64,000 nucleotides of DNA from Novosphingobium barchaimii LL02 (GTDB lineage Bacteria; Pseudomonadota; Alphaproteobacteria; Sphingomonadales; Sphingomonadaceae): NCBI RefSeq assembly GCF_001046635.1, contig NZ_KQ130458.1, positions 1 through 64,000 of the forward strand. Direction: 5' to 3'. The notes below the pieces were generated by a model that saw only the letters and a list, made by a program, of their open reading frames with translations, was not told the origin of the DNA and ran no database searches. Shown here in pieces: positions 28,343 through 36,830 of this stretch (the first letter of the stretch is position 1; each line of letters starts with the position of its first letter). A program made the position numbers and the translations under genes.

Positions 28343-28735
28343 TCAGTATTCTTCGGCGAGTAGGATCGTCAGAACCCGAGTGGTGACGTCGGGATTGGCT
28401 GGATCGGGTGAGCCCCAGGCAAGCTCGAGATCATAATAGTCGATCTTCCAGTAGAGAATGGCGCTGCCATATTCGAAGCGACCAAAATCATGCTCGCCCA
28501 ATGGATCGTTGTCGGAATTGAAGCTGTCATAGTTTCGCACCGTGCGCAGGATCTCAGCGCGTCTGCGAAATCCGCGGAAGAGGGAAACATCCCCGACCAG
28601 CGCGGCAACGCCCGCGGTCATGACGATCTGGTTTCGGCCAGGGCTGCAAATAGATCTCCGCAGGCTGTCATTCAGTGCGGCGATGCGGTCGATCCGCTCG
28701 GCTCGGTCTGCCGATTGTTGAGAAGGCTGCGGCAT
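28343..28735 (-). CDS. DUF3768 protein
   Basis: This 130-aa protein has the family core: RIAALNDSLRR, then YDSFNSDNDPLGEHDFG (about 70-86), WKIDYYDLELAWGSPDP (about 97-113) and TRVLTILLAEEY at the end. The family is common on alphaproteobacterial plasmids and genomic islands. Function unknown; no catalytic site is evident. Confidence 0.85.
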   Translation of the reverse strand: MPQPSQQSADRAERIDRIAALNDSLRRSICSPGRNQIVMTAGVAALVGDVSLFRGFRRRAEILRTVRNYDSFNSDNDPLGEHDFGRFEYGSAILYWKIDYYDLELAWGSPDPANPDVTTRVLTILLAEEY

Positions 28736-29238
28736 GGCTGTGACTCCGGTCTGGATCAGCCCCGCCCATCGGGGCCTTCCGACAGGCGCCCCAAGGGCGG
28801 CGTCATAGCGGGGTCGTGCACCCGGAGGGTCGCAACGCAGTGGAGAAGCCCGCTATGCGGGCTTGCTCGGCCCCGCGCGCCGACCAGGAAGCCGACAACG
28901 GACAAGGAACCTGATGGCGTTGCTCCTTCCGGTTGCACCCAGCAGACAGACGCTGACCATCGCCGAGCCGAGCGGTCCATCGGCAGCGACAGAATTTGTC
29001 ACCCATGCAAGCTATAATAGCCCCACCCAGGACGACGAAGGATCGACTCGATGAATTTCCTGCATGCCCGAACGGTCCGGGAAGTTACTTCCGCCCGTCG
29101 CAAGAGAGTGCGGCGCACATCTATCAATGCCAGCATCTACCAAAGTGAATGGCGCAGATTTTGAATGATTTAACATTCGCCTGACACTTGACGCTGTCGG
29201 CTTTCTATTGATCATCCTGTTAGGGGGGAAGTTTCACT
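28736..29238. other. 503-bp gene-free region upstream of the helicase
   Basis: No credible gene on either strand. It contains a hairpin AAGCCCGC-TAT-GCGGGCTT at 28846-28864 and an AT-richer stretch at 29130-29215, before a strong ribosome binding site (AGGGGGGAAG) ahead of the helicase ATG. It probably holds the divergent promoters of the helicase operon and the DUF3768 gene. Confidence 0.55.
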
Positions 29239-30474
29239 ATGTTCGAGGCAGGCGAACGGGTACGGCTGAAAAACGATCCGGCGGTTGTCGGTGTCGTAAC
29301 CGACCGGCCGCCCGAAGAACGAGCAGGACGCACCTTCTTTCAGATTGAGCTTCCGACAGGCCGCCGAAGTCTGCCGGCAAACCAGCTCGAACATGTCCTG
29401 GCCGCCCCCGATGCGCTCGTGGATCTGCGAAACGGCAAACTCTCCGCCCCAACCGATTTGCGACGCGCTCTGACCCATCTGCGCATGACGGGCCGCCTTG
29501 CCGACATGATCTACAGCATGGGCGCGACGAACACCGAGTTTCACGCTTACCAGTTCAAGCCGGTCCTCAAGCTCCTGAACGCGCCCTCTCGTGGCTTGCT
29601 CATCGCCGATGAAGTCGGTCTCGGTAAAACCATCGAAGCAGGGCTCATTTGGACAGAGCTGGTGGCGCGGAATCACGATTGCCGTCGACTGCTGGTGGTC
29701 TGCCCCAAGCCGCTCGTCGAAAAATGGCGGGCTGAGCTGCGCAACAAATTCAATGTCGACGCGCGTATCTGCGGTGCCGCCGAGTTGCTCGACACGCTGC
29801 GTGACGACCAGGAGCGTCGCGAGGGTTTTCAGGTCATCGCATCGCTGTCCGCCATCCGTCCGCCGCGCGGGTGGGACGATCCTGACGAGCCCGCCTCGGG
29901 TGCGCGCGCAGACCTCGCGCGGTTACTCAATGATTCGGCTCAGGATCTGTTCGATCTCGCGATCTTCGATGAGGCACATCATCTGCGCAATGCCGAGACG
30001 ATGAACCACAAGCTGGCAAAGCTTGTGACCGATGTGAGCGATTATTCGCTGTTTCTTTCGGCCACCCCGATCAATCTGCGCGCCAACGACCTGCGCGCGC
30101 TTTTGAAGCTCATCGATCCGGACACGTTCGAACGGGAATATCTCTTCGATATCCTCCAGGAAGAAAATGTCCCGCTGGTGCGGGCTTGGGAAGCGGCACG
30201 CGACACGCGCGTGCCGATGCACGAATTGGCGGAGCTTGTCGGGGATCTCCCCGAGGGACGGGTTCTCAAGACCGGCGAACGGCTGAAACGCCTGCGCGAA
30301 GAGCTCGAAAAAGGCATCGTCGATACCCCGGCAAACCGCGTGAAATTGGCAGCGCGGATCGAAGAGATGTCGCTGCTGGGATCCACGATCAATCGTACGC
30401 GACGGCGCGATGTTGCGGAATTCAAGGTCGAGCGCCGCCCCCAGACGGTAAAATGGCCGATGAATGAGGCGGAA
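29239..30474 (+). pseudogene. SNF2-family helicase, N-terminal part (severed by IS6100)
   Basis: This 412-codon fragment has a small N-terminal beta-rich domain (about 1-55, ERVRLKNDPAVVGVV) and then the first RecA-like domain. Motif I is ADEVGLGKTIEAG (about 121-133), motif II FDEAHHLRN (about 242-250) and motif III LSATPINL (about 273-280). It ends at NEAE, where IS6100 begins; the last residues before the stop are IS-encoded. The rest of the protein is at 11930-13815 on the other strand. An intact start and ribosome binding site mean a truncated, motor-dead protein may be made. Confidence 0.93.
30467..30474. repeat. IS6100 8-bp target duplication, copy 2 (AGGCGGAA)
   Basis: Exact reverse complement of 13808-13815, abutting the second IS6100. 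With one copy removed, the helicase frame NEAE-DAFYQ is restored. Confidence 0.92.
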
Positions 30475-31354
30475 GGCTCTGTTGCAAAGATTGGCGGCAG
30501 TCAGAGGTAGGCTGTCGCTCTGCGCCGATCAGGCGGCTGCTGCGAAATGGTGGTTGAGCATGCCCATGGCCTCCGTCAGCGCCGAGGGCCCAATGCCAAA
30601 AGCTCTCTCCACAAGGCGCACCTCGCCCCTGATGCCGGGCTGCAGGCACCAGGGGCGAGCCTGTCCTTTGCGCAGGGCTCGCATGACTTCGAATCCCTTG
30701 ATCGTGGCATAGGCCGTGGGGATCGATTTGAAACCGCGCACCGGCTTGATCAGTATCTTGAGCTTTCCGTGATCGGCCTCGATCACGTTATTGAGATACT
30801 TCACCTGCCGGTGGGCCGTCTCCCGGTCCAGCTTTCCTTCGCGCTTCAATTCGGTGATCGCTGCACCATAGCTCGGCGCTTTGTCGGTATTGAGCGTGGC
30901 AGGCTTTTCCCAGTGCTTCAGGCCTCGCAGGGCCTTGCCCAGGAACCGCTTCGCTGCCTTGGCGCTGCGGGTCGGCGACAGGTAGAAATCGATCGTGTCG
31001 CCCCGCTTGTCGACTGCCCGGTACAGGTAGGTCCACTTGCCCCGCACCTTGACGTAGGTTTCATCCAGGCGCCAGCTCGGATCAAAGCCACGCCGCCAGA
31101 ACCAGCGCAGCCGCTTCTCCATCTCCGGGGCGTAGCACTGGACCCAGCGATAGATCGTCGTATGGTCGACCGAAATGCCGCGTTCCGCCAGCATTTCCTC
31201 AAGGTCGCGATAGCTGATCGGATAGCGACAATACCAGCGCACCGCCCACAGGATCACATCACCCTGGAAATGGCGCCACTTGAAATCCGTCATCGTTCCG
31301 TCCGTCCAATCTCCGCCAAGCATGCTCAAGCTTCACGATTTTTGCAACAGAGCC
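30475..31354 (-). mobile_element. IS6100, copy 2 (880 bp, inverted)
   Basis: Bounded by GGCTCTGTTGCAAA at 30475 and its complement at 31341-31354. Same length and encoded protein as copy 1, but in the opposite orientation. The left flank is the helicase N-terminal part; the right flank (CGATTGGC) is the stump of a metal ATPase. Confidence 0.96.
30529..31329 (-). CDS. tnpA: IS6100 transposase (copy 2)
   Basis: Same translation as the transposase at 13841-14641, residue for residue. Intact DDE catalytic residues (LDETYV, NTDKAPS, EADHGK). Two active copies in inverted orientation make the 15.8-kb segment between them invertible by homologous recombination. Confidence 0.96.
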   Translation of the reverse strand: MSMLGGDWTDGTMTDFKWRHFQGDVILWAVRWYCRYPISYRDLEEMLAERGISVDHTTIYRWVQCYAPEMEKRLRWFWRRGFDPSWRLDETYVKVRGKWTYLYRAVDKRGDTIDFYLSPTRSAKAAKRFLGKALRGLKHWEKPATLNTDKAPSYGAAITELKREGKLDRETAHRQVKYLNNVIEADHGKLKILIKPVRGFKSIPTAYATIKGFEVMRALRKGQARPWCLQPGIRGEVRLVERAFGIGPSALTEAMGMLNHHFAAAA

Positions 31355-31629
31355 CGATTGGCAGCGATGCGGCGATCGAGACGGCGGATATCGCGCTGAT
31401 GCAGGACGATCTCTCCCGCCTGCCGTGGCTCATTCGGCATTCCAGGGCGACGCTCGCCGTCATCCGGCAGAACATCGGCTTCTCACTGACGGTAAAGCTC
31501 GTTTTCGCAGGTCTGACTCTGCTTGGCATGGCCTCGCTCTGGGGCGCGATCGCGGCGGATGTCGGCGCTTCGCTCCTGGTCGTGCTCAATGGTATGCGTC
31601 TTGTCGGTCGCGACCAGCGAGTTCGATAA
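31355..31629 (+). pseudogene. Heavy-metal P-type ATPase (CadA/ZntA type), C-terminal stump
   Basis: About 91 residues remain: GSDAAIETADIALMQDDLSRL, which is the hinge region after the GDGxND motif, and the last membrane helices (SLTVKLVFAGLTLLGMASLW, ADVGASLLVVLNGMRL). The HP/TM sequence is of the Zn/Cd/Pb class, not the Cu class. The first 600 or more residues were lost at the IS6100 boundary. No start is available; non-functional. Confidence 0.85.
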
Positions 31630-31694
31630 TCCGGTTACCCAGGCAGCGAAGCAACGATCTACGCTCACCCACCACCCAATAGGACCGCACTGCT

Positions 31695-32561
31695 ATGACC
31701 GGACAATGTGCCGCGGGCGTCGACACGGGCTTCGTGACACTGGGCTATGCCAAGGTCGCCTTCTTGGGCGTGGTGCAAGGTATCACCGAACTCCTGCCGA
31801 TTTCGTCAACAGCCCATATGCGGGTCGTCCCGGCTCTGTTGGGATGGCGGGATCCCGGCTCGGCTTTTTCAGCCGCGATGCAGCTCGCCGCGCTCGCCGC
31901 GGTCATCAGCTATTTCTGGCAGGATGTCCGCCGCCTAGCGGTCGGTTCAGTATCGGCAATCGGTCGTCGGCAGTTCGCTGATCCTGATCTTCGTCTGGCA
32001 ATCTGGATCGCTCTCGCGACGGTCCCGATCGTGCTAGCGGGCGCTCTGCTGTCGAACAGCCTCAACACATGCAACTCGCCCTTTCGCGCCTTGCCGGTGA
32101 TCGGTTGGGCTTGCATCGCGATGGCAGTGCTGATGGGTCTCGCCGAGATTTTGGCACGCCATCGCCGTGGCATCGAGGCTTCATCGCTGGCCGATGCGCT
32201 GCTCGTCGGTCTCGCGCAGGTTGGCGCACTCATCCCCGGCGTATCGCGCTCCGGATCGACCCTCACCGCCGCGCTCGCGCTCGGATTCAAGCGCGAAGAA
32301 GCGGCCCGGTTCTCATTCCTGCTTGGCATCCCGGCGATCGCGCTCGCCGGGTTCAAGGAGCTGTGGGAACTTCATCGGGTGGGACTCGACCTGCATGGCT
32401 GGTCTGTGCTGGCACTCGGCCTCTTTACCGCCTCGATCTCGGCCTTTGTGGCTATCTGGGCGCTGATGCGATTCCTCGAGCGCTTTTCTGCATGGCCATT
32501 CGTCGTCTATCGCGGGATGCTCGGCGTCCTTCTGCTCCTTACGACCGCCAACATCTTATAG
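31695..32561 (+). CDS. uppP: Undecaprenyl-diphosphatase
   Basis: This 288-aa, roughly eight-helix membrane enzyme recycles undecaprenyl pyrophosphate for peptidoglycan; extra copies give bacitracin resistance. The motifs GITELLPISSTAH (about 33-45) and PGVSRSGSTLTAAL (about 180-193) are the catalytic (E/Q)xxxE and PGxSRS boxes. It is probably an accessory copy. On metal-resistance islands it is often found near cadA, as here. Confidence 0.93.
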   Translation: MTGQCAAGVDTGFVTLGYAKVAFLGVVQGITELLPISSTAHMRVVPALLGWRDPGSAFSAAMQLAALAAVISYFWQDVRRLAVGSVSAIGRRQFADPDLRLAIWIALATVPIVLAGALLSNSLNTCNSPFRALPVIGWACIAMAVLMGLAEILARHRRGIEASSLADALLVGLAQVGALIPGVSRSGSTLTAALALGFKREEAARFSFLLGIPAIALAGFKELWELHRVGLDLHGWSVLALGLFTASISAFVAIWALMRFLERFSAWPFVVYRGMLGVLLLLTTANIL

Positions 32562-32764
32562 TGTCGGAACTTCAATTGCCCTGAAGATCGAGACCGTGTG
32601 AAGTGCGCTGAGACCAACCGTATTTAACTGGCCTTGCGGAAGCGAAGTCAGGTCCGCATGCCCTCCTTCCCCCCCGCGCGCCGAGCCGGGGGGATGGCGC
32701 GCTTGACGTCGTAGGCGCGACGAAAGGCAAAGCGCTCGCGAATTCATCACCAGCTCGTGAAGCC

Positions 32765-33652
32765 TCAAATCGCGTTGACCGGCAAGCGTAGGTAAACATG
32801 TCCCGAAGGCGAAGCCGGCGGCATTTCACCGGCGCGAATGTTTACCTGCAGGGAGGGCAGAATGAGCAGCGGCGCTTCGAGCCCGGCGTCGCGAGCTTTG
32901 CGCATTGCCACGAATTCGGCCTCTCCAACACCATCACGAACATGAAGGTTGTTGCTTCGGTGCTCGGCGACGCTCGCCTCCCAAGCAGGTTTGGCGCGGG
33001 ATGCCGGGGGATAGTCATGCCCGGTGAAAACGCGCGTCGCGGCGGGCAGGTCGAGTATTTTGCGGATCGAGCGATAAAGCGTTGCGGCATCGCCGCCGGG
33101 GAAATCCGCCCGGGCAGTGCCGTAGTCCGGCATGAACACTGTGTCGCCGACGAACGCGGCATCACCGATCAGATAGCTGACGCAGGCGGGCGTATGTCCC
33201 GGCGTGTCCATGACATGCAAGTTCTGCTCACCGAGCGGCAGCACATCGCCTTCGCGCACGAGCCGATCGAAAGCGCTGCCGTCGCGTGCGACGTCATTCG
33301 CCTCGAACAGATCGCCGAAGATCGCCTGAACCTCGGTGATGCGCGCGCCGATGACGACCGGGGCGCCGGTCTGCGCCCGCAGATAATGCGCGGCGGAAAG
33401 ATGGTCCGCATGGGCATGGGTTTCCAGCAAATAGCGCAGATCCAGTCCCTGCTCGCGGACCGCCGCCAGCAGCGCGTCCGCACTGGCAGTGCTGGTACGC
33501 CCATTGCGCGCTGTGAAATCCAGCACCGGATCGATGATCGCGGCCGCCTTGGTCGCAGGATCATGGACGATGTAACTGACGGTATTGGTCGCGGGATCGA
33601 AGAACCCTTGCACGGCGGGCCTGGCTGCGGAGACGGGGAGAGCATGAGACAC
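32765..33652 (-). CDS. blh: Metallo-beta-lactamase-fold persulfide/sulfide detoxification hydrolase (Blh-like)
   Basis: This 295-aa protein has the metal-binding HAHADH (about 78-83), DTPGHT (about 148-153), the GDTVFMPD aspartate and FTGHDYPP. It is of the Blh/persulfide dioxygenase group that oxidises glutathione persulfide. Start: GTG at 33652 with an AGGAGGT site 6 nt upstream. It is divergent from the bigR-like gene with a shared promoter region, matching the bigR-blh layout known in Xylella and Agrobacterium. Confidence 0.88.
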   Translation of the reverse strand: MSHALPVSAARPAVQGFFDPATNTVSYIVHDPATKAAAIIDPVLDFTARNGRTSTASADALLAAVREQGLDLRYLLETHAHADHLSAAHYLRAQTGAPVVIGARITEVQAIFGDLFEANDVARDGSAFDRLVREGDVLPLGEQNLHVMDTPGHTPACVSYLIGDAAFVGDTVFMPDYGTARADFPGGDAATLYRSIRKILDLPAATRVFTGHDYPPASRAKPAWEASVAEHRSNNLHVRDGVGEAEFVAMRKARDAGLEAPLLILPSLQVNIRAGEMPPASPSGHVYLRLPVNAI

Positions 33653-33719
33653 GAGGTTACCTCCTAATATCCTTCATATTAACACTTGCTAAATTAGAAT
33701 CAATGAATATAATTGGAGC
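33653..33719. promoter_or_regulatory. Divergent blh/bigR promoter region with AT-rich dyad
   Basis: This 67-bp, AT-rich region contains AATAT-CCTTC-ATATT (33666-33680) and TTAACA/GAATAT-type promoter elements. BigR proteins bind AT-rich palindromes in this position, so this is the likely operator; the exact half-sites are inferred. Confidence 0.5.
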
Positions 33720-34052
33720 ATGCTCGATCTCGCCAAATTCGACCTGACAACCTTCGAGGCCAACGCTGCTCGCGCCGCCACGCTCCTGCGCGTGCTCGCC
33801 AACGAGCGGCGACTGATGATCCTGTGTCAGCTTGCCGATGGGGAACTCTCCGTAGGTCAGATCCAGCCGCGCGTCGGGCTTAGCCAGTCCGCGCTGTCGC
33901 AGCATCTGGCGTTGCTGCGTGAAGAGGGCATCGTTGCTACCCGGCGCGCTGCGCAAACCATTTATTACCGAATTGTCGATCCGGCCGCGCTGCGCGTCAT
34001 CGCCACGCTCGCCGAACTGTTCTGCCCAACCGATGAGGAGCCAACGCCATGA
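33720..34052 (+). CDS. bigR: BigR-like ArsR-family sulfide-responsive repressor
   Basis: This 110-aa winged-helix protein has a recognition helix in GLSQSALSQHLALLREEG. Cys36 (MILCQL) and Cys102 (ELFCPT) correspond to the redox pair that forms a disulfide or polysulfide bridge in BigR/SqrR and releases DNA. It leads an operon with the rhodanese (4-bp overlap) and tauE, and faces blh. Confidence 0.88.
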   Translation: MLDLAKFDLTTFEANAARAATLLRVLANERRLMILCQLADGELSVGQIQPRVGLSQSALSQHLALLREEGIVATRRAAQTIYYRIVDPAALRVIATLAELFCPTDEEPTP

Positions 34053-34585
34053 CTGCGGGTCTGATCCCACTCTCGCCCGACGACACCCGCCGTCGGCTCG
34101 CAAATGGCAGCGCCATTTTGGTCGATATCAGGGAACCGGACGAATTTTCCCGACGCCATATTCCCGGCGCGGTTTCCCAGCCGCTATCGGGTTGGGAGGC
34201 GGCCCGCCTGACTGTCGAGCCCGATCGTGAGGTCATTTTCACCTGCCGGTCAGGCATGCGCACGGCTGGAGCCTGTGATCGCCTCGCCGCGCGCGTCTCC
34301 GGCCAGGCCTATGTGCTTCAGGGCGGCATCGACGCGTGGAGCAAGGCGGGCCTGCCGGTCGCCGTGGACGCCAAGGCACCGCTGGAAATCATGCGGCAGG
34401 TCCAGATTGCGGCGGGCCTGCTCGTCCTCATCGGAGTCATCCTTGGCTTCGTCGTGGCACCCGGCTGGTTCGGCCTGTCCGCCTTTGTCGGCGCGGGCCT
34501 GACCTTTGCCGGGGCCACCGGCTTTTGCGGTATGGCGCGGCTTCTGATGCTGGCCCCCTGGAACCGCCGCGCTCGCGCTGCCTGA
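34049..34585 (+). CDS. Rhodanese with C-terminal membrane domain (DUF2892)
   Basis: This 178-aa protein has a rhodanese domain (about 1-108) with the active-site loop FTCRSGMRT (Cys about 71) that carries persulfide sulfur. It is followed by two membrane helices (about 118-170) like E. coli YgaP. Start overlaps bigR by 4 bp; tauE starts 4 bp after its stop. It moves sulfane sulfur to or from the membrane in sulfide detoxification. Confidence 0.88.
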   Translation: MTAGLIPLSPDDTRRRLANGSAILVDIREPDEFSRRHIPGAVSQPLSGWEAARLTVEPDREVIFTCRSGMRTAGACDRLAARVSGQAYVLQGGIDAWSKAGLPVAVDAKAPLEIMRQVQIAAGLLVLIGVILGFVVAPGWFGLSAFVGAGLTFAGATGFCGMARLLMLAPWNRRARAA

Positions 34586-34589
34586 CATC

Positions 34590-35348
34590 GTGACGGAAAC
34601 GCTCCTCCTTGCGGCCCTCGGCGGCGTCCTCATCGGCCTGCTGCTCACCGTCTTTGGCGGCGGGGGCTCGGTATTGGCGACGCCCTGGCTGATCTATGTG
34701 GTGGGCGTCGCGGATACGCATGTGGCCATCGGCACCTCTGCCGCGGCCGTCGCGGTCAACGCCGCCACCGGCCTTGCCGCCCAGGCGCGTGCGGGCACCG
34801 TCAAATGGCCCTGTGCCAGCGTTTTTGCTGCGGCCGGACTCGTCGGCGCACTGACCGGAGCGCAGGTCGGAAAGATGATCGACGGTGCGGCCCTGCTGCA
34901 CTGGTTCGCATTGGCGATGATCGCGATCGCCATCTCGATGCTGATGCCGCGCAAGAGTGAGGGTGACCCCGGCGTCCGTTTGACCCCGCCGATGGTGTGG
35001 AAGCTGGCTCCTGTGGGCTTGGCAGCCGGCTTCGCGGCCGGATTCTTCGGCATCGGCGGCGGCTTCCTGATTGCGCCCGGCCTCATGGCCTCGACCGGCA
35101 TGACGCTTGCCAACGCATCGGCGTCCAGCCTCGTGTCCGTCACCCTGTTCGGCGGGGCAACGAGTATCAGCTACTCCGTCTCGGGATTGGTCGACTGGGC
35201 ACTGTTCACCCCGTTGGTGGCGGGCGGTGTCGCGGGTGCGACGCTGGGCTTGCCGGTTTCGCGCTGGCTCGCCACGCGCGTGACGGTCGCGCGAAGCGGC
35301 TTTGCTGCCATGGTGGTCGCGGTCGGTCTTTACATCTTGCTTAAATGA
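34590..35348 (+). CDS. TauE/SafE-family sulfite/sulfur-anion exporter
   Basis: This 252-aa membrane protein has about eight helices with the internally repeated TauE motif: GGGGSVLATPWLIYVVG in the first half and GFFGIGGGFLIAPGLM in the second. Start: GTG at 34590. The last gene of the bigR operon, probably exporting sulfite or thiosulfate formed by Blh and the rhodanese. Confidence 0.87.
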   Translation: MTETLLLAALGGVLIGLLLTVFGGGGSVLATPWLIYVVGVADTHVAIGTSAAAVAVNAATGLAAQARAGTVKWPCASVFAAAGLVGALTGAQVGKMIDGAALLHWFALAMIAIAISMLMPRKSEGDPGVRLTPPMVWKLAPVGLAAGFAAGFFGIGGGFLIAPGLMASTGMTLANASASSLVSVTLFGGATSISYSVSGLVDWALFTPLVAGGVAGATLGLPVSRWLATRVTVARSGFAAMVVAVGLYILLK

Positions 35349-35480
35349 AGGAGAGGCAACTTAACCGGCGACCGCCTTCGACTAACAGTGCCTTACTGCA
35401 ATGGCCCGTAAGGGGGTGATCAGCATGCGCGCCGCATTCGGTCATTGCCTGTCATCTCAACCGCACATCGGAGACAAACA

Positions 35481-35867
35481 TTGAGCTATTATTTTGCCAA
35501 GACGCTGTCGATGGGCTTCACCGAAGCAGTCCAGCGTGCGACCGAGGCCCTGAAGCAAGAGGGTTTCGGGATCATAACCGACATCGACATCAGCGCGACT
35601 TTCAAAAAGAAGATCAACGTTGATTTCCGCGAATATCGCATTCTTGGCGCCTGCAATCCATCGCTGGCCCATGAGGCGCTTCGGATCGAGGACAAGGTTG
35701 GGACCATGCTCCCGTGCAATGTGATTGTGCAGGATGTCGGCAACGGACAGGTCGAGGTGGCCGCGATCGATCCCGTTGCCTCAATGCAGGCGATCGATAA
35801 TACAGAACTGAAATCGGCAGCTCAGCAGGTCAGGGACAAGTTGCAGCGCGCGATCGCCTCCCTCTGA
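35481..35867 (+). CDS. DUF302 protein
   Basis: This 128-aa protein has the DUF302 core: EALKQEGFGIITDIDISATFKKK as a span (about 22-44), then YRILGACNPSLAHEAL and the end of the fold VGTMLPCNVIV. The best start is the TTG at 35481, with GGAGA 6-7 nt before it. The family is small and cytosolic or periplasmic, often near metal or sulfur genes; function uncertain. Confidence 0.82.
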   Translation: MSYYFAKTLSMGFTEAVQRATEALKQEGFGIITDIDISATFKKKINVDFREYRILGACNPSLAHEALRIEDKVGTMLPCNVIVQDVGNGQVEVAAIDPVASMQAIDNTELKSAAQQVRDKLQRAIASL

Positions 35868-35886
35868 CGAGAGGGGCGGCGCGGAC

Positions 35887-36138
35887 CTACGGCCCAACCT
35901 CCAGGTCCTTGCGTTTCTGCAGATATTCCTCGCGATCGAGGTCGCCCCGCGCGTAGCGTTCGTCAAGGATCTCCAGCCCGCTGCGTTTCTCGAGCGGCGC
36001 GTCGGAGCGGCCTTTGCGGACCAGCAGGATTACGCCGAAAACCAGGAATGCAAGCAAGGTCAAGGGGATGATCGCGTGCATCACCCCCCAACCGGCGGTC
36101 CAATATGCTGAGCCACAGGCTCGGTCCCACCACATCAT
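35887..36138 (-). CDS. SHOCT-domain small membrane protein
   Basis: 83 aa: an N-terminal Trp-rich segment, one membrane helix (IIPLTLLAFLVFGVILLV) and a C-terminal SHOCT motif (LEILDERYARGDLDREEYLQKR). Last gene of the leftward copper-island strand, one base after the preceding stop. Such proteins commonly accompany copper-resistance genes; the SHOCT motif is thought to aid oligomerisation. Confidence 0.82.
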   Translation of the reverse strand: MMWWDRACGSAYWTAGWGVMHAIIPLTLLAFLVFGVILLVRKGRSDAPLEKRSGLEILDERYARGDLDREEYLQKRKDLEVGP

Positions 36139-36139
36139 C

Positions 36140-36577
36140 TTAGCGGGCCGGGCGATAGAAGCCCGAATGACGATCGACCGTGTAGCGCTCGACCAGCGAA
36201 TTGCCTTCCGCCGTCACGATGTCGGCGGTGATCGTGTTGGCGTCGGTTTCCACGACCCGGCCAACCTTGAGGCGGGTGTTCTGATTCCATTGAAGCCATT
36301 GCTCGAGATTGGCGCGGACATCGGCGATCGAAAGGTTCAGATTGGCCTGCCGCTGATTCCACATCATCCCGCAGTGGGGGCACCCATTGGGACCCATCAT
36401 GCCCGGACCCATCATCCCGGGGCCCATCATCCCCGGACCCATCATGCCCGGACCCATCATTCCCGGACCCATCATCGTGCCGGGGCCGCCGTTCGACTGC
36501 GCGCCGGCCGGAACGGCCAGCACAAGGGAAGAAGCGGTCAAAGCCAATATGGTCGTAATCTTGCGCATCGAAACCAT
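36140..36577 (-). CDS. Secreted GPGMM-repeat, CxxC-containing putative copper-binding protein
   Basis: A signal peptide (ITTILALTASSLVLAVPAGAQ) is followed by a Met/Gly/Pro repeat (MMGP-GMMGP, six units, encoded by 36391-36480), then a CPHC pair and a folded C-terminal domain of about 75 residues. The Met-rich repeat and CxxC suggest periplasmic Cu(I) binding. The start at 36577 fits GGAGG best; 36583 is also possible. The repeat length may vary by slippage. Confidence 0.7.
   Translation of the reverse strand: MVSMRKITTILALTASSLVLAVPAGAQSNGGPGTMMGPGMMGPGMMGPGMMGPGMMGPGMMGPNGCPHCGMMWNQRQANLNLSIADVRANLEQWLQWNQNTRLKVGRVVETDANTITADIVTAEGNSLVERYTVDRHSGFYRPAR
36391..36480. repeat. Six tandem 15-bp repeats encoding Met-Gly-Pro units
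   Basis: The unit is GACCCATCATGCCCG on the plus strand, with one or a few differences per copy, in frame within the gene at 36140-36577. Coding microsatellite-like array. Confidence 0.85.
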
Positions 36578-36830
36578 GATCATGCCCTCCAGTGATCTGC
36601 AATTCGGGGCCGAAGATCATGGAACAACGAATTTGGCTCTATCCGTAAATGTCCCAAGCCAACTCGCTTTGGTCGACGGCCTCACGGGATAGAATCGGTC
36701 CCTTTGGCCGGTGCGTCATTGCGCGATATCAAACGTGCATTTTTTCAGCATCGGCCGGCGAAGCTGCCTCCGCAGGCCGATGCTGCATCATAATGGTGAG
36801 GCGGTGGCGAACGGCACCACGATCAACTGG

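Noticed and set aside
13816-31354. The two IS6100 copies as a composite transposon carrying 14696-30474
   Set aside because: The helicase halves and inverted 8-bp duplication show an inversion between copies, not a compound transposon inserted as a unit.
36391-36480. Possible CRISPR-like array
   Set aside because: The repeats are contiguous, lack spacers and are in frame within a coding sequence.
36744-36783. Hairpin CAGCATCGGCC/GGCCGATGCTG next to a T-run, as a terminator for cusF
   Set aside because: The T-run is on the wrong side for leftward transcription (A-run in the RNA).
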